Shown here: positions 34,214 to 44,900 of the stretch, piece after piece | Position numbering within the stretch: position 1 is the stretch's first letter | How the letters are laid out: the number at the start of each line of letters is the position of its first letter | Assembly (NCBI GenBank): GCA_017893485.1 | Contig: CM030361.1 | Span: forward strand, 309,357,724 to 309,421,723 | Length of the DNA: 64,000 nucleotides | Direction: 5' to 3' | Origin: Hemerocallis citrina | Taxonomy: Eukaryota > Streptophyta > Magnoliopsida > Asparagales > Asphodelaceae | Program-made: the position numbers and the translations under genes | Notes under the pieces: model-generated | The model's database searches: none | Told to the model about the DNA's origin: nothing | Seen by the model: the letters and a program-made list of their open reading frames with translations, nothing else

Positions 34214-34352
34214 CATGTGGAGATTCCAGTTCCATCACCGAAGAAAGGTGAGGTGTTGTTAAAAGTGGAAGCGGCAACCATAAATCCTGCAGATTGGAAA
34301 GTTCAGAAAGGGCTGTTTCGACCAATTTGGCCAAAATTTCCATTTATACCAG
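34214..34352 (+). CDS. ceQORH-type gene, exon 2
   Basis: Bounded by CTGCAG acceptor and GTGAAG donor. It encodes HVEIPVPSPKKGEVLLKVEA and onward to PKFPFIP (139 nt). The exon number assumes one upstream exon, as in related genes. Confidence 0.85.
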
Positions 34353-34535
34353 GTGAAGTTTCTACTTTGTCTGACTGATAATAGCTGCTTGATGATTCCT
34401 GTCTATCTTTTTAAAACACTGAGTTGAACTTTACATCAGTGGGTACGCTTGCTTTCCGAAGAAAAAGGATTTGGAGACATGTTGAGTAATTTCACTAATT
34501 TGTCTGGCAGTATTTCAAAGTAAAAGTATATAGGT
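34353..34535 (+). other. Intron 2, first part
   Basis: Starts GTGAAGTTTC. No features before the MITE. Confidence 0.6.
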
Positions 34536-34847
34536 GGTGCACATGGCGTGTGCACTCGGCCTTCCCGCCTTCGTATCGACGATGCGATCCATTCACATTG
34601 ATCTACACATCTAAATTAGTCTAAATATGTAAAATCAAATTAGTTGAAATTCATTTGCCCATCCATCATGTGACTATAAAAAACAATGATCAGCCATACA
34701 ATTTTGTAACACTTCAATGGATGGACAAATGAATTTCAAATGATTTGATTTTATATATTTAGACTAATTTAGATGTGTAGATCAATGTGAACCGTTCGGA
34801 TCGTCGATACGAAGGCGGGAAGGCCGAGTGCACACGCCGTGTGCACC
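34536..34847. mobile_element. Foldback MITE with long inverted ends
   Basis: 312 bp. The left end GGTGCACATGGCGTGTGCAC and the right end (reverse complement GGTGCACACGGCGTGTGCAC) continue as an inverted repeat for roughly 120 bp, including CGGCCTTCCCGCCTTCGTAT. The direct repeat ATAGGT lies on both sides. No coding capacity. The superfamily is unclear: a Mutator-like foldback is possible, but a 9-bp duplication is not evident. Confidence 0.75.
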
Positions 34848-34853
34848 ATAGGT

Positions 34854-35782
34854 GGTGCACAACGGAAGACTTCCCTATATATATATATAGTTAATTATAT
34901 AGTTAATTATATAGGAGAATTGATAACCAAGTCTATTACAAATTATGAACCTGAAAAAATTGCAGTTAGGAGCTCTGCAATTTTCTCATTTGGATTGGCG
35001 AATTAAGAACTCATAGAGCACATTGGAACTGTTGAAGATTTTTCAGTGTAACTTTGCATTATATTTTACAGATTCAGTCCTTCAACAAAAATTTTGCCAA
35101 TTTATATAAAAGATGTTTGCTAAAAAAACTTTTAAGAGTAATGCGAGTATAAAACTTTAAGGCCCTGTTTGGCGAGAAAGTTAACTAAAGTTATTGAATC
35201 TTATGCTAACTTAAGTTATCCTACCTTTACGTTTATGTCCAACTTAAAATCACTTTTTATTACGGTCTATTATATATATTTTTTTCCGAGGGACGGAATG
35301 TGAAGTTGCGTCGGAGGAATAAAAAAAAAAATCGTGCGACGGAAAGTGGAAGTTGCGTCGGAGAAATAAAAAATTATTTTTTTTCGTGCGACGGAAAGTG
35401 AAGTTATGTCCTGTATAATATGCATTTCTCTCAAATCCACTCTTATTTATAGCAATCTACTGTCGCAAAATATGCAAAATATGCATAAATAGCAAACGAC
35501 TGCAGCGTATTTTTTGCAAAAATATGCATATTATGCATATTTAGCAAACGACTGTGGATGCTCTTAGATATAACAAAATGAATTTAATGATTTTTTTCGT
35601 AAATCACTCTAATAGTTAAGAAGACTAATTGAAAACAAAATAAAGGCGCAGAAACAAGACTTGATTGTTGTTGCCTTGAAAACACTTTTGCTTCCTTTGA
35701 TTCAAGACAACAACCCTTAGGTGCATAACCTCGTGTGCCTGTTCGGTACTTCCATCGAGTATGTTGGAAAATAACCCGATTA
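34854..35782 (+). other. Intron 2, middle part
   Basis: AT-rich. About 35283-35408 holds two and a half copies of a 57-bp unit around GTGCGACGGAAAGTG and GAAGTTGCGTCGGAG. 35455-35555 repeats AATATGCATAAATAGCAAAC-like words. 35161 begins GGCCCTGTTTGG, typical of a TIR transposon end, but no partner end was found. Confidence 0.5.
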
Positions 35783-35787
35783 ATTGC

Positions 35788-36047
35788 TGTTAGAACAAAT
35801 CAAGAGGAAGACCAAGTCTTGGCAACAATAACAACAGATCCAACTGAAGATAAGAGTCTATCTGTTTAGGGATATGTTGTTGAAACTGAAGATAAGAGTC
35901 TATCTGTAACAAACCTATAGTTTAGGGATAAGTTGTTGAAACTGCTATCCTATAGTTGAGGGATTAGTTGTTGAAAGTGTTGTATAAATTCAACCAATAT
36001 CCTCCAGGAAATAAACACAAGCCAATACAGAAATTCAAAACTTCACA
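35788..36047 (+). repeat. 5' LTR of the intron-2 copia element
   Basis: TGTTAGAACA...AACTTCACA. It contains an internal duplication of GAAGATAAGAGTCTATCTGT and of TTTAGGGATA, also present in the 3' LTR. Confidence 0.9.
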
Positions 36048-36061
36048 TGGTATCAGAGCTT
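36048..36061 (+). other. Primer-binding site (initiator tRNA-Met type)
   Basis: TGGTATCAGAGCTT directly after the 5' LTR. Confidence 0.85.
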
Positions 36062-36075
36062 TTGAATCCTACACA

Positions 36076-36986
36076 ATGGCTATCACAACCTCTTCAACCT
36101 CATTGACATCATCTACCTCTATCAACTCATTAGCCACATCAACCACCTCTTCACCCTTACAAATGACCCACATTCACCACTTGATCTCTGTCAAACTCGA
36201 TCAGACTAATTATCTGCTATGGCGTGCCTAGTTCAAACCTCTCTTGAAGGGATATGAACTTGAAGGTTACGTTGACGGGACCAAAGTATGTCCTCCTCGT
36301 AATCTCACAATCACCGACGGCGAACCAACAACCAATCCTGAGTTCCTGGCCTGGCAGAAACAGGACCAAGTACTGCTCGGATGGCTTCTCTCATCGCTAT
36401 CTGAAAGCACCCTTGCCCACGTTGTTGGTCTTGAATCCTCCCGTGATGTATGGGCGGCACTTGAGAAGCAATTTGCTTCAAAATCCTGCGCTCGAACTAT
36501 GCAAATTCGATGCGAACTTAAAACCATGCGAAAAGGCTCGAAGTCAATGTCTCAATATTTCCTCCATGCCAAGCAACTCTCTGATAGTCTCGCTGCATCA
36601 GGAAATTCCTTTAGTAAATCTGACCTTCAGCAGATTATTCTCCAAGGTCTCGTTCTGCGTATGATGCCATAGTCACGACCCTCACAACAACGGTCGATGA
36701 CATTGAGATGGAAGACTTTTATGCCCACCTCCTTGCCTTTGACATGAGAGTTGAGGCTCAACAATCCGTCCTTCAACAGCAACCAGTGGCCAACGTTGCT
36801 TCCTATCAGCGCTCCAACCCACACAAACAAGGCAGCAATAATCGGTTTCATTTTTCTCAGTCCAATCATCAGACTGGCAGCAGTCGTGGATCATATCGAT
36901 CTCAGAATCGGCCTCAGCCTGTTGCTAATGCCTCTGGACCTTGCCAGTTATGTGGTCGAAAGAACCACGTTGTTGCTAATTGCTAG
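36076..36986 (+). pseudogene. Copia gag (intron-2 element), broken
   Basis: It starts at ATG 36076 (MAITTSSTSLTSSTSINSLA). Gag helices follow (EFLAWQKQDQVLLGWLLSSL, LKTMRKGSKSMSQYFLHAKQ), then the zinc knuckle CQLCGRKNHVVANC near 36945-36983. It is broken by TAG at 36229 (expected Q), a frame change between about 36640 and 36657, and TAG at 36984 just after the zinc knuckle. Confidence 0.85.
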
Positions 36987-39900
36987 TTCCGGTTTGATAA
37001 AACCTTTTATCCTCACGCTACAACATCCAAGGCATACATTGCTGCACCTGATTCCCTTGCTGTTAATGAGTGGATCCCGGATAGTGGAGCAACGCAGCAT
37101 CTCACGACTAATCTGAACAACCTTCACCTTCGTTCCGAGTATGATGGACCTGACCGGATCCGTGTTGGTAACGGTAATATCCTACCTATAGCTCATACTG
37201 GTAATGCCTGCATCTCTACACCACATCGCACTTTTCAATTAAACAAACTCTATCATGTACCTACTATTTCTGCAAATTTACTTTCTGTTTCCCAATTCTC
37301 CAAAGACAATGATGTGTATTTTGAATTTCACCCCACCTTTTTTCATGTGAAGGATCGTTTAACGGCGAAGGTACTTCTGCAAGGTAGGAATAGGGGAGGA
37401 CTCTACCGCTTTGACGATGTTCCAAATATCCCAGGCTCACCACCATCGGCATTTGCCACTGAGTCACTTTCTTTATGGCACCAGCGTCTTGGTCACCCAA
37501 TGCTTCGAATTGTCAAAAGCATTGTGGATTCAAATAATCTTTCTGTCTCAAATAAAGAAGTTTCCCCTTGTCATGCATGTAATGTAAGCAAGAGTCGAAA
37601 ACTACCTTTTTCCTCCAGTACTACTAGGTATGATCAACCATTGAGTCTAGTTGTGTCTGATCTCTGGGGTCCTGCCCCTGTTGTTTCTCAAAATGGATTT
37701 CGATATTATTTTTTATTAATGGACGTGTTTAGTCATTTTACCTGGATATTTCCGTTGGCAAATAAATCAGATGCTTTACCCACTTTCATAGCTTTCAAAA
37801 CAAAAATTGAAAATTTATTGAACCACAAAATAAAAATCTTTCAATCTGACAATGGCGGTGAATACCGGAAATTTACTTCATACCTTGAAACTCAAGGGGT
37901 TTTTCATCGATTCTCTTGCCCCCATACCTCTGCCCAAAATGGGATTGCCGAAAGACGACACCGCCATATTGTTGAGTCTGGTTTGTCCTTGTTGAATCAT
38001 GCTCATGTTCCACTTTCGTTTTGGGTAGAAGCTTTTGAAACTAGTTGTTATCTGATAAATAGACTTCCATCATCCAAAATGTCTTCCAAATCTCCATTAG
38101 AATTATTATTCTCTCAAAAACCAGATTATACATCCTTAAAGGTCTTTGGTTGTTTGTGCTACCCATACTTACGACCATATAGTCAGCATAAACTCATCTG
38201 TCGCTCTCTTGCTTGTGTCTTTATTGGTTACAGCCGTGCTCACAAGGGATATCTATGCATTCATCCACCCTCTAATCGAGTCTACATATCTCGGCATGTC
38301 GTCTTTGTGGAGAACTCCTCTCCCTACTCAACTGACTTCAGAAATACTGACGCACCAAGTAACATCATCACAACAAATGCTTCTCGTCAACTCCAATCCC
38401 CCCCACCACAACCTGCTACAACACCCATAATACCACCCATTACTCTAATTCAACCCACTGTACCATCCTCAACCACTATTCCTACTGATGCACCAACATC
38501 TCCAGCACAGCCTATTCCATCTCCTCCAACACTCGATAACTCCCAAACCGCCACTGAATCCATCTTACCCAATCCACCACAACACCATATGCTTACCCGA
38601 GCACGCGACGGCATCAGGAAACCCATCCAAAGATTATGTTTAAATGCAACTAATCATCCTTTGCAAGCTACAGATATCATAGAACCTACCTGTCACTCCA
38701 AAGCATCAAGCAATCCACATTGGAGACAGGCAATGGATGAAGAGATCAATGCCCTAATTCGAAATGACACATGGACATTGGTTCCTTCTCAACCAAACAT
38801 GAACATTGTTGGCTGCAAATGGGTATTTCGACTTAAGCGCAAGGCAGATGGCTCGTTGGATCGCTACAAGGCTCGTTTGGTGGCAAAAGGTTTTAACCAA
38901 CAAGAAGGCATTGACTACAGTGAGACATTCAGTCCAGTGGTCAAGCCTTGCACAATTCGATTGATATTGACAATTGCCATCAATCAGCAGTGGTGCATTC
39001 GTCAGTTGGATGTACAAAATGCATTTTTACATGGTGTACTTCATGAAGAGGTGTATATGAAGCAGCCACCGGTGTATGTTGACTCTCGCTTTCCTTCTCA
39101 TGTGTGCCGTCTACACAAGTCATTGTATGGATTAAAGCAAGCCCCTCGAGCTTGGTACTTCCGATTAAGCACATATCTTATCCAACTACTCGGCTTTACT
39201 GCATTCAAAGCCGATACATCTCTCTTCCTCAAAGTTACAGATGGGTACACAATCTATATACTCATATATGTTGATGACATAATTGTCACAGGTTCATCTC
39301 AACATCATGTAAATGAATTCATTGCTCAGTTGAGCTCAGTCTTTGCCATTAAAGATCTTGGCATCCTTAGTTACTTTCTGGGTATTGAAGCAATACATCA
39401 ACCAGACGGTATATTTCTCTCGCAAAGGAAATACATTGTTGACCTTTTAACAAGGTCCAAGATGGATGGGGCAAAGCCAGTACATAGCCCCTTGGCTCCT
39501 CAAACTCAATTATCTCAGTTTGGCTCCACAAAGTTCTCAGATGCTACACTTTTTCGCAGTACTGTTGGAGCTCTACAGTATTTGACATTCACTCCACCTG
39601 ACATCTCTATTGCAGTCAATAAAGTCTGCAATCCCACAGAGGCTCACTGGATAGTTGTCAAACGCATTCTACGCTACCTGAAGCAGACCTCCACCTATGG
39701 GTTATATCTCAAACGCTCCAGCAATCTTCATCTCCATGCCTACTCTGATTCGGATTGGGCTGGTTGCCCAGATGATCGCAGATCTACCAGTGGCTATTGC
39801 ATATTCCTTGGTCGGAATTTAATCTCTTGGAGTGCACGCAAACAGAAAACTGTCTCAAGATCCAGCACTGAAGCCGAATATCGAGGGATTGCTATTGCCA

Positions 39901-40301
39901 CAGCTGAACTTATGTGGATTGAATCCTTGATGAAGGAACTCGGTCTTCGTACATCTTCTCCACCAATTCTTTGGTGTGATAATTTGGGTGCCACATACCT
40001 CACTGCTAATCCAGTGTTTCACGCCCGTACAAAACATATAGAGATTGATTACCATTTCGTGCGAGAGCGGGTAGCATCACGTCTACTGGATGTCAGGTTT
40101 ATCTCTACCAAAGATCAAATTGCTGATATATTCACCAAAGGTTTAAGCACTCTGCGATTCCAGTATCTTCGAGACAAGTTAACCATCCAGCATCTGATGC
40201 TTAACTTGCAGGGAGGTGTTAGAACAAGTCAAGAGGAAGACCAAGTCTTGGCAACAACAACAACAGATCCAACTGCTGAAGATAAGAGTCTACCTGTTTA
40301 G
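36987..40301 (+). CDS. Copia protease-integrase-RT-RNase H (intron-2 element), open frame
   Basis: Open from 36987 (just after the stop at 36984) to 40301. Protease DSGATQHLT near 37078. GAG-pre-integrase LWHQRLGHPMLRIV (37470). Integrase core with VVSDLWGPAP, FQSDNGGEYR and NGIAERRHRHIV carrying D, D and E. RT with RLVAKGFNQQEGIDYSETF, QLDVQNAFLHG and the active site YVDDIIVTG (39268). RNase H with YSDSDWAGCPDDRRSTSGY and SSTEAEYRG. The tail to 40301 reads into the 3' LTR. No upstream methionine in gag can reach it because of the stops, so it may no longer be expressed. Confidence 0.9.
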   Translation, partial: FRFDKTFYPHATTSKAYIAAPDSLAVNEWIPDSGATQHLTTNLNNLHLRSEYDGPDRIRVGNGNILPIAHTGNACISTPHRTFQLNKLYHVPTISANLLSVSQFSKDNDVYFEFHPTFFHVKDRLTAKVLLQGRNRGGLYRFDDVPNIPGSPPSAFATESLSLWHQRLGHPMLRIVKSIVDSNNLSVSNKEVSPCHACNVSKSRKLPFSSSTTRYDQPLSLVVSDLWGPAPVVSQNGFRYYFLLMDVFSHFTWIFPLANKSDALPTFIAFKTKIENLLNHKIKIFQSDNGGEYRKFTSYLETQGVFHRFSCPHTSAQNGIAERRHRHIVESGLSLLNHAHVPLSFWVEAFETSCYLINRLPSSKMSSKSPLELLFSQKPDYTSLKVFGCLCYPYLRPYSQHKLICRSLACVFIGYSRAHKGYLCIHPPSNRVYISRHVVFVENSSPYSTDFRNTDAPSNIITTNASRQLQSPPPQPATTPIIPPITLIQPTVPSSTTIPTDAPTSPAQPIPSPPTLDNSQTATESILPNPPQHHMLTRARDGIRKPIQRLCLNATNHPLQATDIIEPTCHSKASSNPHWRQAMDEEINALIRNDTWTLVPSQPNMNIVGCKWVFRLKRKADGSLDRYKARLVAKGFNQQEGIDYSETFSPVVKPCTIRLILTIAINQQWCIRQLDVQNAFLHGVLHEEVYMKQPPVYVDSRFPSHVCRLHKSLYGLKQAPRAWYFRLSTYLIQLLGFTAFKADTSLFLKVTDGYTIYILIYVDDIIVTGSSQHHVNEFIAQLSSVFAIKDLGILSYFLGIEAIHQPDGIFLSQRKYIVDLLTRSKMDGAKPVHSPLAPQTQLSQFGSTKFSDATLFRSTVGALQYLTFTPPDISIAVNKVCNPTEAHWIVVKRILRYLKQTSTYGLYLKRSSNLHLHAYSDSDWAGCPDDRRSTSGYCIFLGRNLISWSARKQKTVSRSSTEAEYRGIAIATAELMWIESLMKELGLRTSSPPILWCDNLGATYLTANPVFHARTKHIEIDYHFVRERVASRLLDVRFISTKDQIADIFTKGLSTLRFQYLRDKLTIQHLMLNLQGGVRTSQEEDQVLATTTTDPTAEDKSLPV

Positions 40302-40479
40302 GGATATGTTGTTGAAACTGAAGATAAGAGTCTATCTGTAACAAACCTATAGTTTAGGGATAAGTTGTTGAAACTGCCATCCTATAGTTGAGGGATTAGT
40401 TGTTGAAAGTGTTGTATAAATTCAACCAATATCCTCCAGGAAATAAACACAAGCCAATACAGAAATTCAAAACTTCACA
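40217..40479 (+). repeat. 3' LTR of the intron-2 copia element
   Basis: Preceded by the purine-rich CTTGCAGGGAGG and followed by ATTGC. Confidence 0.9.
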
Positions 40480-40484
40480 ATTGC

Positions 40485-40867
40485 AAAACTTTAATACATC
40501 AAATACCTAAAGTAGAGGGTTGCAAGGGACTTTCTGTGAATAAACAAGAGAAATGATTAATTCAGTAAATACATAAATTAGAATGCAAGTGAATACCTAA
40601 AACTTTTTAATACAGTAAATAATATAAGTGCAATTCCCTCTACCCTTCTACAACTTAAAAGTTTTAGCCTGGAGGGAGGCAGGGACTTTCACATGGATAA
40701 ATTGCTTATTTATAATTTTGGTTTTACTAATGTTTTAAAATTGAGTGCTTCTTGATAGAAATTGATTTTTGTTAACATAATAATTTTTTCTTCGCCCCAA
40801 TTTCTTAATTTGTTCTATTATCCCTTGTCAATTTTAATTTGTTCTATAATCCCTATTGGGAGAACAG
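40485..40867 (+). other. Intron 2, last part
   Basis: AT-rich, ending in the acceptor GGGAGAACAG. No gene. Confidence 0.6.
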
Positions 40868-40959
40868 TATCTGATGTTGCAGGGGAAGTTATCGAGGTTG
40901 GTCCTGGTGTGCAGTCTTTCAAATCTGGCGACAAAATTGTGTCCATGTTTAACTTTTTG
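40868..40959 (+). CDS. ceQORH-type gene, exon 3
   Basis: 92 nt, encoding VSDVAGEVIEVGPGVQSFKS, GDKIVSMFNFL, then donor GTAAGTGG. The first codon is shared with exon 2. Confidence 0.85.
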
Positions 40960-41140
40960 GTAAGTGGCTGTCTCTACTAATATTTGGTATTTCTCTAAAT
41001 ATTCAATGAAATTGATGATGGATACTATCAAACATATTCATAATTTATTTAATAAAAAAGAAGTCAATCTCTCTATGCAGTTAATTGTCATCTATCGAAT
41101 TACCTAAATCAGTTTTTTGATATGTATGAGTTGTGAACAG

Positions 41141-41250
41141 AAAGGTGGTGGATTAGCTGAATACGCTATAGCAGACTCATCGAGACCAATTGTCCATCGA
41201 CCTCCTGAAGTATCAGCAGCAGATGGAGCCTGTCTACCTATAGCTGCCTG
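41141..41250 (+). CDS. ceQORH-type gene, last exon, part before the copia insertion
   Basis: Acceptor TTGTGAACAG, then KGGGLAEYAIADSSRPIVHR and onward to ACLPIAAC, where the copia element interrupts the exon (GCCTG at 41246-41250 is the target duplication). Confidence 0.85.
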
Positions 41251-41795
41251 TGTTGTGCGCGATACAAACTAATCAACAATCAAATCAATGCGGAAACAAA
41301 GAGAGAACCAGCGAGAAAACACAAAAACAAACCAACACAAAAGGACACACAGATTTAATGTGGTTCGGCAAAATACATGCCTACATCCACGGGGCGGTTG
41401 GGGTTTCTTCTTCTTCAAATTATCACCAATGGGCGAAAACAAACCCTTAGAAATAATGACAGCTGCAAAACCGAAATAGGGATCTCTAATTTTCGTCACC
41501 GATTACAAAACCCTAACAAGTGTATTTATAGGGAAACTATTGGGCCTTTTCGAATTGGGCCTGATCTAGTTCAAAATCCCGTCGACAGTCGACTGGTCGA
41601 CTTACCAGTCGACTGGCAATCCTTCTGGCAGTCGACCGATCAGTCGCCTGATCCTCTGCTGCTGCTTGTATCTTTAGCCTTCGAAAACTCTCTGGACAGT
41701 CGCCTGATCCTTCTATCAGTCGACTGATACTGTAACTTTCATTTGCTGCAGATACTCCAAAACAATCTGAACCAGAATCGAGCCATTATCCTACA
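41251..41795 (-). repeat. 3' LTR of the exon copia element
   Basis: On the minus strand TGTAGGATAATGG...GCGCACAACA. It contains CAGTCGACTG and near variants (41586-41730), including CAGTCGACTGGTCGACTT. Confidence 0.9.
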
Positions 41796-41998
41796 ATCTC
41801 CACCTTGGCGAGATCTTCCACCAAGTATCCAACAATCTCCACCTTGGCAAGATCTTCCAAGTAGCCCAAGCAATCTCCACAAATACTCCAAATGCTCATC
41901 ATCAAATGTAACAACAAATCCAAACTCCACCTTAGTATGATATCACATACTAGGCGAACAAATAGCGAAGCACTATTCCAACCCCCCATTCCAAATCA
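41796..41998 (-). other. Polypurine region with repeated tract, exon copia element
   Basis: The plus strand carries AATCTCCACCTTGG twice and AATCTCCAC a third time (41795-41880). On the coding strand these are three CCAAGGTGGAGATT-like purine tracts, the innermost ending at the LTR. Confidence 0.6.
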
Positions 41999-44900
41999 TC
42001 AAACATGCAAAATATTAGCCAGGTTCATGCAATGCTTGAACTTGGCTGCTCCAACAACTTTGGTTAACATATCAGCAGGATTATCAGCTGTCCCAATCTT
42101 CACCAAATGAATATCACCATCCTTTATCAAATCACGCACAAAATGATAACGGACATCAATATGTTTGGTCCTCGAATGATGAACTTGGTTCTTCGCTAAA
42201 TGAATAGCACTCTGACTGTCACAGTGTACCTCCACCTTCTCCCGATGAATTCCCAAGCTCTTCAAAAGTCCATGAATCCAAATGGCTTCCTTCATGGCCT
42301 CAGCAACCGCCATGTATTCAGCCTTAGTAGTAGACAACGCTACAGTGGACTGCAAATTTGACCTCCAACTTATAGGTGCCCTAGCCATAGTAAACAAATA
42401 GCCTGTAGTAGACCGCCTCTTATCTAGATCACCTGCATAGTCTGAATCAACATATCCAACTAATAACCTGTTAATATTGTCATCCCTTTCAAATTTCAAA
42501 CCCACATTTGTGGTGCCACTTATGTACCTCAAAATCCATTTAGCTGCTTGCCAATGCTCTTTGCCTGGATCATGCATATATCGACTAACCATACTCACCG
42601 CCTGAGAGATGTCTGGTCGAGTACAAACCATGGCATACATCAAACTGCCAACCACACTAGTGTAAGGTACATTCGCCATATACTGTCTCTCTTCATCTGT
42701 ACTTGGAGACTGTGAAGCACTAATTCTGAAATGACTGGCTAAGGGTGTACTTACTGGTTTAGTCTTCTCATCTATACCAAACCGTTTCAGCACCTTCAAA
42801 AGATATTGCTTCTGTGTCAAACTCACTATGCCCTTCGCCCTGTCTCTAGCTATCTCCATCCCAAGTATCTTCTTGGCTTCACCAAGATCCTTCATCTCGA
42901 ATTCAGAACTCAACTGATTCTTCAAATTTTGAATCTCCTTAGCATTCTTAGAGGCAATCAACATGTCATCCACATATAATAACAGATATATGAAAGAGCC
43001 ATCCTGCAACTTCCTGAAGTAAACACAATGATCAAACTCACTTCTGGAATATCTCTGCACCTTCATAAACTGATCAAACCTCAAATACCACTGCCTTGGA
43101 GATTGCTTCAAACCATAGAGAGACTTCTTCAACCTGCAAACACAATTTTCCTTCCCAGCTGTCTTGAACCCATCTGGCTGTAACATATAAATTTCTTCAT
43201 CTAGATCTCCATGTAAGAACGCAGTCTTCACATCCATCTGTGTCAATTCAAGGTCAAACTGTGCTACCAATGCCAACAAAATCCGAATAGAAGGATGCTT
43301 CACAACTGGAGAGAACACTTCATTATAGTCAATTCCTTCCTGTTGAGCATACCCCTTTGCAACTAGTCTTGCCTTGAATCGAACACTGCCTTTTGGACCT
43401 TCTTTCTTCGTATACACCCACTTGCAACCAATTGCTTTCTTCCCCTTTGGTAGTTGCACTAGATCCCAAGTCTTATTCTTATGAAGAGAGTTCATCTCTT
43501 CATCCATAGCAACTTTCCAATCTGCATTTTCTGAACTTCTAGTGGCTTCTTTGAAGTTGGAGGGAACTTCATCATCCACAATGGGAAGAGCAAATGCAAC
43601 TGTATCTGTAAAACGAGACGGTCGTTTGATATCTCTTCTTTGCCTTCTTACTGCAATTGATTCTTCCTGCTGGATAGGAGCTTCTTCATCATTCTCAGTA
43701 TCAACCACATCATCTTCATCTTGGACAGGAACAGGATTTTCAACTGACAAATTTTCTAACTCCACCTGTTGGAAAACTCTCCTACCAGTCGACTAGTTAT
43801 TGCCACCAGTCGACTGTCCCGAGCTCCCACAATTCTGCTGTTCTGGACCATCAGTCGACTGCTCCTGTTCATCAGTCGACTGTCCCGAACTTCTTCTACT
43901 CACCTGTTGGAGAACTGTCCCACTCTTCTGCTGCTCACCAGTCGACTGTCCTATACCACCAGTCGACTGTCCCGAGCTCATCATGCTGGTCTCATCAAAA
44001 GTCACATCTCTGCTGATTACTAACTTCTTCTGTTCTGGACACCACAACCTGTAACCTTTGACACCAGTACTAAAACCAACAAATATAGCCTTCTTGGCTC
44101 TTGCATCAAGTTTAGTTTCAGTTACATGAAAATAAGCAGGACAACCAAATATATGCAAAAAACTATAATCAGATGCAGGTTTACCACTCCATACCTCAAT
44201 AGGCGTCTTGCCTTCAAGTGCTGCTGATGGTAAACGGTTGACGATGTGGCTTGCATATATAACAGCTTCTGCCCAAAATGTCTTCTTCAACCCAGACTGT
44301 GCTAACATACATCTCACCTTCTCAAGTAAGGTTCTGTTCATCCTTTCTGCAACCCCATTTTGCTGTGGAGTCTTCCTAACTGTGAAGTGCCTCTGGATCC
44401 CTTCATCTTCACACAACTTCAGAAATGGATCATTCTTGTATTCCCCTCCATTATCTGACCTCAGAACCTTAATCTTCCTACCAGTCTGATTTTCAACTTT
44501 CTTCTTCCAACTTGTGAACAATGTCAAAACTTCATCTTTGTGCTTCATGGTATATACCCAAACTCGTCTGGAGTAATCATCAACAAAAGTAACAAACCAG
44601 TGTCTACCACTCATAGAAGGTGTCTGAGTAGGGCCCCAAACATCTGTGTGCACATAATCGAGGATACCCTTTGTCTGATGTACAGCTGTACCAAATTTCA
44701 CCCTAGTTTGCTTACCCAAAACACAATGTTCACAAAATTCCAACTTGCACCCTTTAGCATCTTTAAGCAACCCTTGCTTCACAAGCCCCTGCAAGGCCTT
44801 TTCTCCTGCATGCCCGAGTCGCATATGTCACAACCTAGTAGAGTCGGGAACAACCTGTTTAGGCCTTTCAGTTACACTGGCAGCCTGACCCAAATATGTT

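Larger units (their letters stand above)
35788..40479 (+). mobile_element. Ty1/copia element in intron 2 (TSD ATTGC)
   Basis: 4692 bp, plus strand, same direction as the host gene. LTRs are 35788-36047 (260 bp) and 40217-40479 (263 bp), with four substitutions and one 3-bp indel between them. ATTGC flanks both sides (35783-35787, 40480-40484). The primer site TGGTATCAGAGCTT (36048) matches initiator tRNA-Met. The gag start (LISVKLDQTNYLLWRA) suggests the Ale/Retrofit-like group. One frameshift and two stops in gag make this copy defective; PR-INT-RT-RNase H is one open frame. Confidence 0.9.

Noticed and set aside
35161..35172. GGCCCTGTTTGG as the start of a TIR transposon
   Set aside because: No matching inverted end or target duplication was found in the intron.
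41586..41730. SalI-site-rich sequence as a cloning vector remnant
   Set aside because: The GTCGAC words are embedded in element-specific LTR and coding sequence and occur identically in both LTRs.
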